A DNA stretch of 64,000 nucleotides from Uranotaenia lowii (Eukaryota; Arthropoda; Insecta; Diptera; Culicidae), in assembly GCF_029784155.1 (NCBI RefSeq), contig NC_073693.1, forward strand, positions 151,034,843 to 151,098,842. Reading direction: 5' to 3'. The notes under the pieces are model-generated. The model was given only the letters and a program-made list of their open reading frames with translations, did not search any database and was not told where the DNA came from. Shown here piece after piece: positions 53,601-60,160 of the stretch. The number at the start of each line of letters is the position of its first letter. Position 1 is the first letter of the stretch. The translations under genes and the position numbers were made by a program.

Positions 53601-56600
53601 TTATCTCCTACTATCTAATACTACAAGAAAGCAAGAGCAGAAACTTCAAACGCGTTTTTCTCGAAAGCACATTTTTAAAGTCCGTGGACATCGTCATTTG
53701 AAAACTACTTATCCGATTCTTTTCAAATTTGGAACATATTTTCTTCATATAAAATCCCAGACCCCAACGTTTTTCTTTTTTGTTTTTTTTTACTTTGGGG
53801 AGATTTTACAGGTGAAAAATGGCGGATTTTTTCGTGAAAAATCGTAGTTTTTACTTCAAAAAGCCACAAAAATTTCATAAATTTTTTTTTAAGTTAAATA
53901 AAAACGTTGGGGTCCAGAAAAACATCTAACAAAAATATTTTGCTCTGATTTTTTGACTTCAGATGATTCTGTGCTGAGATACAGTGTCCACCGCAAATCC
54001 TGCTTTCTAAAAGGCATCTTTGAAAGTGCTCCGTCGCCGGCTCATTTTTCAATATTTTTCTACGAAAAAATTACTAAATGTTCTTTTAACAATGCTTTGT
54101 ATAATGCAAAAAATTTGAATACATTTGTTTGAACGAAAGCTCTATAAAAAAAATCGTGAAAATGATGTTTTTTTATACCCGTTGGACCCTACCCCCCCCC
54201 CCCCCTTAAACAAAACTTACATCAAAAGAAACCTTGTAATGTCAGTAAAATATGTTTAGAACATTATATACAGCTAAAGTTATAAGTTTACTCGTTATTC
54301 AGCATGAAAGAAAAAAAAATCCGAAAAAACATGCCTCACGAAAATTGCTGTAGTTCATATATTACACGTCCAAAAAAATATTTGTCTTATGCATATGAAA
54401 GCTGAAGTTAATGCCTACATCATGAAGACAAGAAATATTTTTTTAAATTTTTTTTTTATGAAATGGTCACAAAAAGCTCAACAAAGTGGTCTAAAAACCT
54501 ACTTTTCATTCGATTGCTATAAATACTGTTTGAGCGATGGTAGAGTTTTAGAAAAAATATGACAACAAACTTTATTAAAATTCTAACATTTTGCTATCTT
54601 TAGATTTCTTCAGATCTTTAGATGCAACAAAAATTGAAATTACTGGAATTTTTCAAAGTTCACTACTTTGCGCATTTTTTTTACAAATTGAAATTTCATC
54701 TCTTTTTGTGGTCCACCGTCAGGTTGTACCCGGATTTTCAGTGCTTTCACTTTGTTTGGACCAATCAAAAGTATATTCATTGGAAAGCAAATTTAATCTA
54801 CATTCTAGTGAGGTGCAACAAATCACGCTGTGAGATTTCACAAAAATATGAAAATTATAAAGAGGGCATCCATAAATTACGTAACGCTCCTAGGGGGGGA
54901 GGGGGTAAGCTCGAGCGTTACGAATTGTGACATAGGAGAGGGGGGGATGTATGCTCATCGTTACGTAACGATTTTTCTATAAAAATTTCAGTTTCATCGC
55001 AGCTTTTTCATGTCATGCAATTTTTGCAGGATGATATGCAAACCAAAATCAGTTTAAAATTTGTAAGCTTCAACATGATTGAAACTGGTTTGTAACCTTT
55101 CCTCTTTTAAGATTTATAGGTAGATTTCTTAAAATGTGTTTTGAATATTCGTGAAAAAACCGTTGCAAAACCGAATATGAGGTACATCTACCCCCAAGAA
55201 CTCAATTCAACCTTAAGACGGAAATTTTACTATTTTTTTTAAATTGATTTAAAAAATGCAATTTTGGTTATTCTGACGAATATTACTAAGTGGAGTATAT
55301 CTTGCATAACAAGCTATGCTCTTGTCACAAAATAAAGTAAACAAGGTGGATCATCAGTTAACAAACACAGAGCAACTCGTAATAAGACAATCAATTTATT
55401 TTATGAGAGAGTTATCATCAATGAGTACTAAGAAGCGATTTGGATAGATATTAATTCCGCTTTGAAGAACGTTAAAAAATATACGATAATTTTTTTTTAC
55501 TTCGAAAATCAGTATTTAAAAACGTGAGAAGATGAGGGGGGGGGGGGGGGGGGTAATTATCAGCGTTACGTAATTTTCATAGGGGGGTACGTAGAAGCGT
55601 AACGATTTGTGACATACGGGGGGGAGGGAGTCAAAAAAGTGCATTTTTGCGTTACGTAATTTATGGATGCCGCCAAACGTAAAATCATTCCTGAATTTCT
55701 AGAACTACAAGCAGAGCGTCCAGTACCTAAAACGTGTTTGTTTGCTCTCCGAGTAGGTACGGTGGGTGGTGATTTGGGCAGAGAGCGAAGCCGACAGACG
55801 AAATAATGATGCGTGTCGTACGTTTCTCGGTTGGAAATTTTCTATTGACAGTAGTTCTCGTTTGCTAGTCACGATAGCAAAGATAGCAAAATGTTAGAAT
55901 TTTAATAAAGTTTGTTGTCATATTTTTACTAAAACTCTACCATCGCTCAAACAGTATTTACTAGCAATCGAATGAAAAGTAGGTTTTTTAGACCATTTTT
56001 TGAACTTTTTGTGACCATTTCATTAAAAAAAATTTAAAAAATATTTCTTGTCTTCATGATGTAGGCATTAACTTCAGCTTTCATGTAATATATGAACTAC
56101 AGCAATTTTCGTGAGGCATGTTTTTTCGGATTTTTTTTTCTTTCATGCTGAATAACGAGAAAACTTGTAACTTTAGCTGTATATAATGTTCTAAACATAT
56201 TTTACTGACATTACAAGGTTTCTATTGATGTAAATTTTATATGAAGTTCATAATAACTCAAACGACATAAATAGATTTCACTTTTGTGGTGTCAAAATGA
56301 CACCCAAAGTCGGAAAAGGGAGTTTTTTTGTCCAGGCTTCCAGGGTTCGTCCATAAAAAAAGTAAAGATGCAATATTGAAGAACTTTTGAATTTATTTAG
56401 GGTCCCCGAAGAATTTTTTGTATTTTGAAGCTTCTGAAAAAAGTTACAAGCCTTCAAACTTGCAATGGTGTCAAAATGACACCCTAATGCGGATGAGGGT
56501 TAACTCGCTTCTTGTACGTTCGATTGCTACGAGTTGTTTCCTTTCCAATAAATAACTGAGAAGGATGTCGTGAGCAGCACCTCTTATTAGGTATTCATTC

Positions 56601-57646
56601 AATTTGGACAATTATATGTCGTGGTTTAGTGTGCAGAAGGCATTTTTAAAATCCAAGAACAAAGCATCAACGAATCCAATCAACGAATCATTGGTGGATC
56701 AGAATTGGTCACACTAAACAATGGTTTTCAAAGTGGTCCTTATGGCCCCCAGGGGAGCGTTGAAAGCCTACAAGAGGGCGGAAATAGGGCTCAAATTTAT
56801 CAATTTTTGTTGCATTTCGGAACAAATTTGTTCCAAAATATGGTTAGGGGGTGGTGAGCTTTAAAATATTGGAAAGGCGGGCAGTGAGCGGAAAAGTTAG
56901 AAAACCACTGCGCTAAAGGTATCATATAAACATGGGAGCACATGTCCCAATTTGCAGCTATTTAATGGGTTATAATGACGCATATTCTCCAACAATTCAA
57001 ATATCTTAAGAAAACCCTTTGTCTAGTTTCGCAAGACTCGCCAGGCCATTCCCGGCCTAAGACTTAACGACAAGCCTTATCATTCCAGCCAATTCAAGGG
57101 ACACTCCTTCTTCTTATCTGCGTGCCACGCATATCAGCCATAGGAAATGCAAAAACGAAACACCAAACCAGCAAAACAAACAAACTAACTAAGATACAAA
57201 GAATCAAACCCATCCGCTGTGGGTCGTTGTCGACAGTTCCCGGTTATCGGATTGTCTTCATGATTCAACTAATGCAGTGCACTTTCTTAACCGTTCGTAG
57301 AAAACTCAAATGTGCGCCACTTCCCTCACTCAGTCAAGTGCTTTCAAGATTTGAGTCATCAATTGATGCAACCAATCATGGATTTGATCTAGTCTAGTCT
57401 TTGGCTCTTCCTGATTAGTCCATATCTACTCTTTTACAAGAATTCAATCAATAAATAAAATTCAACTTACCCTCCAGGTCGAAGATTGAGCGCGAATCCG
57501 AACATCGATGATCGCACCTTGGGCATAAACGTCTGAAGAACTGGCTCGGTGAAGATGAAGTTGGGCTGAGGTGACACATTGAAGCCATCGACAAGTCGAG
57601 CTATTAGTGCTAGGCCCAAAACTAATCCTAATGGTATCACAGACAT
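8605..57646 (-). CDS. Integrin alpha chain (six coding exons)
   Basis: Coding exons in transcript order: 57471-57646, 19305-19675, 18493-19236, 17721-18435, 8727-10029, 8605-8649. All junctions are GT..AG, phases agree (2, 1, 1, 2, 0), and the sum is 3354 nt, or 1117 residues, a usual integrin alpha length. The start is the ATG at 57646, just before a signal peptide (MSVIPLGLVLGLALIARLVDG). A beta-propeller follows with three cation-binding loops (DFNGDGLPDLA ~360, DINNDGFND ~423, DIDQNGYND ~487). After it come the leg domains, a furin-type site of five arginines (~920-924) that would split heavy and light chains, one membrane span (~1062-1084), the GFFKR tail motif (~1087) and a short acidic tail ending DTDDDN. 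There is no inserted I domain, as in other insect alphas. It would pair with a beta chain for matrix adhesion at the cell surface. Assignment to the PS3/scab-like group is only a guess. Confidence 0.95.
8727..10029 (-). CDS. Integrin alpha exon 5 (calf domains, membrane span)
   Basis: It encodes the calf beta-sandwich domains, the polybasic cleavage site (RRRRR before STEEVE), several NxT/S sites (NVT, NIT, NRT), the juxtamembrane VYKYAIPS..PIWVYVVS, one hydrophobic span and GFFKRHKKEE. The exon ends at FHRE before a GTAGTT donor. Reading through would give an unlikely tail of phenylalanines. Confidence 0.95.
10030..11421. other. Intron 4 sequence with no recognised feature
   Basis: AT-rich with only short, unrecognised open frames. 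No terminal repeats or RNA genes were identified. Confidence 0.5.
11422..11979. mobile_element. Probable MITE with CATCCCAGC ends
   Basis: Perfect 9-bp inverted ends (CATCCCAGC at 11422, GCTGGGATG at 11971) continue into a weaker match (AAACAT and ATGTTT). The inside is non-coding. No clear target duplication is visible, so the exact borders are uncertain. Confidence 0.5.
12490..13720 (+). pseudogene. Decayed R1-clade LINE reverse transcriptase
   Basis: Pieces of one R1-type ORF2 appear in changing frames. 12502-12790 gives NQFGSRKGRCIFDAI and TLDVRNAFNSVSW. 12980-13282 gives VESWMHSMNLQLAHLKSGMVL and KYLGVTIDNRLSLKNHV. 13450-13683 gives WDSLERGRW and a C-terminal zinc-finger-like region (CLTCADADETPEHVV). 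Several frameshifts and stops, and loss of the catalytic box, make it inactive. It belongs to the same broad family as the R1 copy at 58922-62238 but is much older. Confidence 0.85.
14130..14970 (+). pseudogene. Decayed non-LTR retrotransposon RT fragment
   Basis: Shifting frames give an RT with Jockey/I-like character: QIDAIYTEITTAFDSVKPEIL, WIRSYLTNRRLGVRIGS, SGIPQGSNLSPLLL, a YADDLKIFL catalytic box near 14470, NLGIILDSHMTFKHH, and RFVRYALR near the end. It is different from the R1 fragment just upstream. The clade is uncertain; stops and shifts mark it as dead. Confidence 0.75.
15298..15570. repeat. Short local duplications
   Basis: A motif around GAATTCTGCCGCACA repeats with variants at about 15298-15380. 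A ~44-bp segment (TTTGAATGATTTT..TTAGGTAAAAGTTG) occurs at 15381 and again at about 15525, 144 bp apart. No coding role is apparent. Confidence 0.55.
16024..17367. mobile_element. Transib-like foldback element
   Basis: The 1344-bp palindromic element has arms of about 600 bp. Ends are CACTGTGGTCCAAAAGGGC and its complement. The target duplication is a perfect 5 bp (CATTG at 16019-16023 and 17368-17372). Transib elements have ends resembling the V(D)J heptamer CACAGTG and make 5-bp duplications, so the fit is good. No transposase is present, and the long arms could fold as a hairpin in integrin pre-mRNA (intron 4). Confidence 0.7.
17721..18435 (-). CDS. Integrin alpha exon 4
   Basis: It begins by completing a cation loop (DIAIGAPFEGNGAVYIFHG), carries a further loop (DIDQNGYNDIAIGAP), and moves into the thigh domain with conserved cysteines (LTACWRYES, FCERC, CAGETCIADLKL). 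The donor is GTGAGT at 17720-17715, phase 2. Intron 4 follows (10030-17720). Confidence 0.95.
18493..19236 (-). CDS. Integrin alpha exon 3
   Basis: It encodes propeller blades including VLIGAPGVFNWRGTV, the YFGFAVSSG and YFGYALLTEDF blade starts, and the cation loop DFNGDGLPDLA. The exon ends inside the next cation loop (DINNDGFN). The intron behind it (18436-18492) is 57 bp, a multiple of three, and has no stop codon. Confidence 0.95.
19305..19675 (-). CDS. Integrin alpha exon 2
   Basis: The acceptor follows ACCGATTACAG. The exon opens in phase 2 with VIVGAPQAQSN, the canonical first propeller motif that completes exon 1. It contains the cysteines typical of blade 1 (CFFDRGQC) and the segment FVVCAPKI. 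The donor is GTACGT (phase 1), followed by a 68-bp intron (19237-19304). Confidence 0.92.
19814..20138. repeat. Left subterminal region of the giant element
   Basis: Many copies of GACAGTCG, TGTCATCG, GACATTC and AACATTTT stand in both directions, as in transposase-binding subterminal repeats of hAT elements. The region ends where the satellite begins (GGCCACGGCC at 20139). There is no open frame of note. Confidence 0.7.
20139..20762 (-). repeat. 139-bp satellite, left block, part 1
   Basis: About 4.5 monomers in minus orientation. Two monomers lack about 10 bp (CTTGCGACAC missing near 20435 and 20530), and one is internally shortened (near 20500). The block is interrupted at GGCCG by the gypsy element and continues at 27226. 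Confidence 0.95.
20763..20980 (-). repeat. 3' LTR of the gypsy element
   Basis: The 218-bp repeat matches 27008-27225. A purine tract (minus strand AAGGGGGGAT, about 20981-20991) sits directly inside and is the expected plus-strand primer site. Confidence 0.93.
21011..25152 (-). CDS. Gypsy gag-pol polyprotein, two exons
   Basis: Frame 1 (25152 to 23260) has a Gag region, two CCHC-like knuckles (about residues 235-250 and 257-269), the protease active site DSGS (~339), and RT fingers and palm up to YLDD (~611-614). It would stop 7 nt into the intron-like gap 23259-23150. Frame 2 (23149 to 21011, 712 codons) resumes in phase 0 with the rest of the RT. It continues with RNase H (MADASPTGLG, EKEALAIVWSVERF), the HHCC integrase finger (HEGHLG...CRGC) and the integrase triad (VAIDFLG, RADNGPQ, NGEVERQ). 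The total is about 1343 codons, normal for a single Gag-Pol frame. The gap is best read as an intron, so splicing could control the ratio of truncated to full product. Confidence 0.88.
23150..23259 (-). other. Intron-like segment inside gypsy reverse transcriptase
   Basis: The 110-bp segment begins GTATGT and ends TTAATAG on the minus strand, is AT-rich, and lies between two complete codons. Both flanking frames are intact for hundreds of codons, and the RT motif order is correct across it. Unspliced RNA hits TGA almost at once. This fits a spliceosomal intron better than random damage. Confidence 0.75.
25153..27007 (-). promoter_or_regulatory. Long gypsy 5' leader
   Basis: 1855 bp between the 5' LTR and the first gag-pol codon contain no long frame. 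It contains four small hairpins at 25400-25684 with related loops and different stems, and an AT-rich part (25920-26090) rich in TTTAGCAA and AAATTTTAGC motifs. It may hold packaging or translation signals; this is inference. Confidence 0.6.
27008..27225 (-). repeat. 5' LTR of the gypsy element
   Basis: The 218-bp repeat matches 20763-20980. Directly inside, the minus strand reads TGGCGACGAGGATTAAC, a plausible primer-binding site; I cannot assign the tRNA from memory. Confidence 0.9.
27231..28152 (-). repeat. 139-bp satellite, left block, part 2
   Basis: About 6.5 monomers in minus orientation continue the block cut by the gypsy insertion. Monomers differ by a few substitutions. The last one degenerates near 28110-28152 and passes into AT-rich sequence. 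Confidence 0.95.
28394..29489. mobile_element. TA-flanked MITE A (GGGGAAAACTGTACAAGACG ends)
   Basis: Inverted ends GGGGAAAACTGTACAAGACG at 28394 and the complement ending at 29489 are flanked by TA on both sides. Short minus-strand frames inside are shared with the neighbouring element and are not genes. It lies in the spacer between the two satellite blocks. Confidence 0.75.
29515..30662. mobile_element. TA-flanked MITE B with a nested related end
   Basis: Same family as the preceding element. The left end is GGGGAGAACTGTACAAGACG, the right end the complement with small changes, with TA flanks. A further right-type end at about 30548-30579 shows that a related copy is nested inside or that the right end was duplicated. 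Flanks CAGATCCCTGAATCGTCG (29494-29511) and their inverse (about 29606-29623) add another small palindrome. Confidence 0.7.
30665..31597. other. Spacer before the main satellite array
   Basis: AT-rich, non-coding, no recognisable repeats. The satellite begins gradually with a diverged monomer from about 31598. Confidence 0.5.
31598..42043 (+). repeat. Main 139-bp satellite array (about 75 monomers)
   Basis: Monomers repeat every 139 bp from 31658 to 42008. The one break in register is near 33309-33398, where a ~40-bp sub-unit is locally repeated. The monomer includes TGATCATTTTGATTTT, the palindrome-like GGCCAGATTGGCC followed by GTGGCCAGG, and ATGATGTGTCGCAAG. Named variants recur in order: a seven-monomer block (973 bp) at 36031-37003 is repeated at 37004-37976, and a run at 34085-35475 recurs at 39923-41313. 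Every monomer keeps two open frames, but the unit is not a multiple of three and the frames use no ATG at the repeat start, so they are not genes. Confidence 0.97.
42044..42437. repeat. Right subterminal region of the giant element
   Basis: Dense GACATT, GACAGTC, TGTCGC and AACATTT motifs in both orientations mirror the left subterminal region in composition and end at CATCCCTG. The 8-bp duplication follows. Confidence 0.7.
42609..43302. mobile_element. MITE nested in the Tc1-like element
   Basis: 694 bp with CACTCAGA ends, TA flanks, and many mirrored CATAAGA / TCTTATG motifs. The centre has an exon-like pattern on the plus strand: donor GTAAGT at 42873, a 72-bp intron-like stretch ending TTTTCAG at 42944, then short GC-richer sequence and AATAAA near 43070. 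This may be a captured host fragment; I do not recognise the product. Confidence 0.7.
43990..44360 (+). pseudogene. Decayed Tc1-type transposase remnant
   Basis: Shifting frames show weak Tc1 features: a stretch near 44040-44070 resembling the first catalytic region before a DGPDG-like motif, a QREL..F-like motif near 44190, and LQDSAAIYD near 44296, close to the usual QQDNAxxH around the second aspartate. Many stops are present. It sits between the arms of the Tc1-like element and is probably its own dead gene. The identification rests on short motifs only. Confidence 0.4.
44445..45400. mobile_element. Second MITE nested in the Tc1-like element
   Basis: 956 bp with ends GAGTAAGGTGGTGTAAAAGT and, read inward from the right, GAGTATGGTGGGGTAAAAGT. 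TA flanks at 44443-44444 and 45401-45402. The motif GGGGTAAAAGTACG recurs several times inside in both directions. Non-coding. Confidence 0.78.
46100..47108. other. Left part of the block inserted in the LINE
   Basis: An open frame at 46236-46478 gives an 80-residue peptide with no recognised family. The remainder is non-coding with moderate GC (46640-46900). The ends of the whole 46100-50345 block were not resolved and I see no clear terminal repeats. Confidence 0.4.
47111..48404 (+). mobile_element. Mariner ITmD37E copy 1
   Basis: Inverted ends of at least 28 bp beginning AAGGGTGATACGGTCAAAAT are flanked by TA (47109-47110, 48405-48406). The 1294-bp length is typical of a mariner. It encloses a broken transposase gene on the plus strand. 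Confidence 0.92.
47264..48276 (+). pseudogene. DD37E mariner transposase, copy 1 (broken)
   Basis: Begins MPSKEEEQRIKILLAHRENP with a helix-turn-helix (AKLAKSLKVAKSTVTNVI). A frameshift lies near 47440-47465 and another region reads NPNLSLRNAANELGFPSTT. The catalytic core has CVVMDDETYVNADYK (first D), FWPDLASCHYG (second D) and RPIEKYW (E). By comparison with copy 2 the last two are 37 residues apart, the DD37E signature. A stop in place of a glutamate after HYG and further shifts disable it. Confidence 0.9.
48407..48863. other. Spacer between the two mariners
   Basis: About 457 bp with no recognised gene or repeat; AT-rich toward the right. Confidence 0.5.
48866..49971 (-). mobile_element. 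Mariner ITmD37E copy 2, inverted
   Basis: Same ends as copy 1 with TA flanks (48864-48865, 49972-49973), opposite orientation, 1106 bp. It is shorter because of an internal deletion of the transposase between the first and second catalytic aspartates. Confidence 0.92.
49044..49820 (-). pseudogene. DD37E mariner transposase, copy 2 (deleted)
   Basis: The minus strand gives CPRKKSSVSKFCSRIAK and an HTH (AKSLKVAKSTVTIVI), then after shifts NPNLSFRDATNKLGV, then 49493-49044 with MDDETYVKADYK, FWPDLASYHYGEKVMEW and RPIEKHW. About 170 bp between AKGRGK and VLFWPD are missing relative to copy 1. The D-to-E spacing is 37 residues. Confidence 0.9.
49974..50344. other. AT-rich low-complexity stretch
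   Basis: Rich in AATAAATAA-type sequence; no gene seen. It ends where the LINE resumes. Confidence 0.5.
50473..51421. mobile_element. TA-flanked MITE inserted in the LINE
   Basis: Ends GGGGAGAGCGGGGTA and, from the right, GGGGAGAGTGGGGTA. TA at 50471-50472 and 51422-51423. 949 bp; internal mirrored motifs such as GTGGCCCA / TGGGCCAC. It splits LINE sequence that reads on both sides. Confidence 0.82.
51610..53189 (+). mobile_element. Tailed retroposon with 21-bp target duplication
   Basis: Flanked by an identical direct repeat (CATAACATTCGTTCATGCTGC, 51589-51609 and 53190-53210; the first base overlaps the tail). The right end is a run of CATA units after GGGGGAACCATACATACA, like the simple tails of some non-LTR elements or SINEs. 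There is no RT frame, so it is non-autonomous or 5'-truncated. It contains a T-rich stretch (52700-52980) and a GC-richer 3' part (53000-53160). The family is not recognised. Confidence 0.65.
53462..54205. mobile_element. Nested TTAA element with homopolymer G ends
   Basis: It starts with 18 G (53462-53479) followed by TGTAGGGTC and ends with GGACCCTA followed by 14 C (54192-54205), flanked by TTAA on both sides (53458-53461, 54206-54209). The inside is mirrored around CAACGTTTTT motifs. Non-coding. Confidence 0.75.
54864..55673. mobile_element. Nested MITE with GGCATCCATAAATTACG ends
   Basis: Inverted ends GGCATCCATAAATTACGTAA and complement. Internal mirrored parts carry G-runs and GCGTTACG motifs, and there is a G-tract at about 55535-55553. 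No coding capacity. The target duplication is not clear. Confidence 0.7.
56719..56910. mobile_element. Short hAT-like MITE
   Basis: 192 bp with ends CAATGGTTTTC and, from the right, CAGTGGTTTTC. Flanks CACTAAA and CGCTAAA look like a slightly diverged duplication. The ends resemble hAT-family termini. Borders are approximate. Confidence 0.5.
56911..57470. other. Intron 1 sequence next to exon 1
   Basis: No recognised repeat or gene. An open frame at 57122-57397 has no similarity that I recognise and lies inside the intron on the other strand. Confidence 0.5.
57471..57646 (-). CDS. Integrin alpha exon 1 (signal peptide)
   Basis: The exon carries the start codon at 57646, a hydrophobic signal peptide of about 21 residues, and the start of the propeller (FNVSPQPNFIF ... 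FGFALNLRPG). The donor is GTAAGT reading down from 57470, phase 2. No in-frame ATG lies upstream; the apparent longer frame to 57694 would need a TTG start. The first propeller blade continues in the exon at 19675, 37.8 kb away. Confidence 0.9.
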
Positions 57647-58199
57647 TTTGTGTTTTGCTTTGATCTGTTTACTAAACGCTCTTCTGGGCGGCAAAATTTG
57701 ATCTTAGCTAATAGGTTTTAACTTGACTTGTAGGTATATCGTATCTGACTTTGCCTTTCCTTCGCTGGAAGCGTCATCGGATTTGTAAACGACTCTATTT
57801 GCTTTTGGGCTTAGGCTCAGCACGTTTGTTTCACTTTTTCACACCTCTCAGACGCATTGTTGTCGTTGGAGAACTTCTGAGCTGCTATTTATGATATCAT
57901 GGGTGGTGGTTGTGATTAACGGGTTCCAAGATTTTCGTCATTCATATGAGCCTTAAAAAATCTGTAATGAATGGTTCAATTAGTTGTGAATCAATCACAC
58001 TTATAGGTAAAAAAATAAGTTGAATCACAGTATTTAGGGGCATATTTCTGTTTCAACAATTCAAATAAATAAATAAATAAATTAGAGTTTAGAAAGTATT
58101 TGTGTGTATTTTATTTTATAAACTTCATTCATATTAACAATTTTTTAATCTGACCCCTTAATTTTGGTCTCAAAGAAATCTTAGTCATCTTAGTCAAAG
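57647..58199 (-). promoter_or_regulatory. Region upstream of the integrin start (5' UTR and promoter expected)
   Basis: By position this must hold the 5' untranslated region and probably the core promoter, unless a non-coding exon lies further up. I could not pick a TATA box or initiator with confidence. The sequence becomes AT-rich beyond about 57900. Confidence 0.4.
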
Positions 58200-58921
58200 A
58201 AACTTTATTTTCATTGCAATAAAAACTCCCGTGAAATGAGCTTAAGAGCTAGAGGTCTGAAATTTGGCATGAATGCTCATTAGGACCAGGAATGATAAAA
58301 AATGTGTTCAGATTTTCGGATGACCCCTTTTGAAAGAGGTCGTCCATACAAGACAAATATTGTTTTCGCGATTGACTTTGCTTTTCGTTAGATGGTGTTG
58401 AAAATTTGCACATAAGCGTTTTGGAAGACAAGCAATCGATTTCAGGTGTCAAATTTTGAGTAAAGGCTCAGCCGAAGGGGTCGTCCATATTAAATGTTCG
58501 CTGTTTTTGCGATATTGACGTTATTATACATCATATTCAGATGAAAATTGGTACTCGATAGCTTTGAGTGAAGTGCAATCGATTATTAATATCAAATTTA
58601 GTGTAAGGGGCCGGCAAAAGGGGTCGTCCATATTAACTTTTTTCAATATCTTTGTGATATTGACGTTTTTATACATCGGATTGGGATGAAAATTTTCACA
58701 TAGGAGTAATTAGGGACAAACAATTGATTCCACTTATCCTAATAAAAATCAGGGGTCGACCAAAGGGGTCGTCCATATTAATTTTTTACTGTTAATGGGA
58801 TATTCTCATTATTATACATCGGATTCTGATGAAAATTGGTACACGAGTTTTGAAGGAACATCAATCGGTTTCAGGTATTTAATTCAGTGCAAGAGGCCAA
58901 CAAAGGGGATCGTCCATATTT
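58200..58921. repeat. Degenerate ~145-bp tandem repeat, left part
   Basis: The motif GGGGTCGTCCATATTAA recurs at about 58323, 58478, 58620, 58765 and 58906. Each is followed by ACTGTTTTTGCGATATTGACG-like, then ATCGGATT..GATGAAAATT and GGACAATCGATTTCAG-like segments. The R1 LINE interrupts the array, which continues at 62239. Confidence 0.8.
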
Positions 58922-60160
58922 ACAAGAGGAGAGGGCTCCGTTTTTGCACGGTGGTCACTCTGGATGTTAAGAACGCCTTCAACAGTGTCAGTTGGACAGC
59001 GATTGCGTCGTCGCTCATCCAAATGAGGATCCCGGCATATCTGTATAGGCATGTGGAAAGTTACTTCCACAATCGACAACTGCAGTATATGACCGGCAAG
59101 GGTTTGCGAACAAAAGAGGTTTCGGCGGGTGTTACACAGGAGTCAATACTCGGCCCGGTTCTGTGGAACATCACTTACGATGAACTCCTACGAACGAGCC
59201 TCCCATCGGGAGCTGAACTCGTAGGATTTGCGGATAATGTAGTCCTCATGGCAAAGGCTCCTCAACAGCGGAGGTTGAGCTACTGGCCACGGTAGCTATT
59301 CAGGCAGTGGAAAGCTGGATGCACTCCAAGTGCCTGCGTCTAGCCCACCACAAAACCGAGATGGTGCTAATCACCAACCTGATCTCACCGAAAACAGGTA
59401 CCATTGCCGTTGGACCGTGCAATATCGTGTCCAAACGCGCAATCACGTACCTAGGGGTGATGATAGACGATAGGCTCAGCTTTACGAGCCATGTCGATTA
59501 CGTGTGCAAGAGAGCGGCAATGGCCACGGCCGCACTCACACGGATGATGCTGAACTCCTCGGCAATTCAAAGTAGTAAAAGGAGGATCCTGGCAAGTATG
59601 ACCACATCAATCTTGCGGTACGGAGCAGCGGCCTGGAGCAGGCCCTGGGAATAAACTGTCGCAGCGACTTAGCAGCGTTCAGCGGCTGATGAACCTGCGG
59701 GTTATCAGCGGATACCGGACCATGTCGTCCGAAGCCGCCTGTGTAGTGGCGTGTGTCATGCCCATCTCGGTTTTGCTAGAGGAGGATGTCTTCTGCTATG
59801 ACAACAAAGACATTCCCTACGTACGACATCTCGCCAATGAGGACTCGATGTCCAACTGGCAGCAGCTGTGGGACAGCTCAATGAGAGGAAGGTGGACCCA
59901 TCGTCTGATTCCGCACATCGGGAGCTGGATCGCAATTCCTGACTGGTCATGGATGCTTCATGAAGTACAACTACCGGTTTGGAAATGTAGCTTCACCACA
60001 TTGCCCAGATTGTGGGGATGTAGAGAAAACACCCGAGCATGTGGTGTTTGTCTGTCCGAGGTTTGCGGCGGTACGTACTTCTATATTTGCCGCCTGTTGG
60101 GCCCGATACGACAGCAGACAACGTAGAACAGAACGCAGAACGGATTCCAACACTTGACAT
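58922..60160 (+). pseudogene. R1 ORF2 remnant (RT and C-terminal zinc finger)
   Basis: 58922-59295 gives TVVTLDVKNAFNSVSW, ESYFHNRQLQY, and GVTQESILGPVLWN, then GFADNVVLM where the catalytic aspartate pair is altered (FADN instead of FADD). After a stop, 59307-59654 gives MESWMHSKCLRLAHHKTEM and YLGVMIDDRLSFTSHVDY. 59689 onward gives NLRVISGYRTMSSEAA, and in another frame a cysteine-histidine finger (CPDCGDVEKTPEHVVFVC). The stops, shifts and lost catalytic residue make it inactive. It would have copied the element's RNA at its target. Confidence 0.9.

Larger units (their letters stand above)
53358..56499. mobile_element. PiggyBac-like foldback element (TTAA target)
   Basis: TTAA stands on both sides (53354-53357, 56500-56503). 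The inverted ends are CTCTCATCCGCATTAG and CCCTCATCCGCATTAG. Long mirrored arms (about 54213-54600 and 55875-56230) include TTAGAACATTATATACAGC and its complement. There is no transposase. The LINE frame reads up to and on from the TTAA. Two younger elements are nested inside. Confidence 0.8.
45896..56690 (-). mobile_element. One LINE copy split into five pieces by later insertions
   Basis: Minus-strand pieces join in order into one CR1/L2-like RT. 56690-56504: LDFKNAF.TLNHD, LSYLLERKQ. 53357-53190: NIDIGVPPGSD, GPLLLLLYTKDL, FADDTTFFYS. 51609-51424: NDFKIQSKYFNSNLLSLNHTK. 50470-50345: LSWSCHPENLVKKIS. 46099-45896: PQHVLLKFKYAFIQSHLNYL, LQTLQNRCLKNIFRLP. Each gap is filled by a separately bounded insertion. 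Stops and shifts exist, so it is a dead copy; the 5' end is missing near 56690. Confidence 0.8.
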
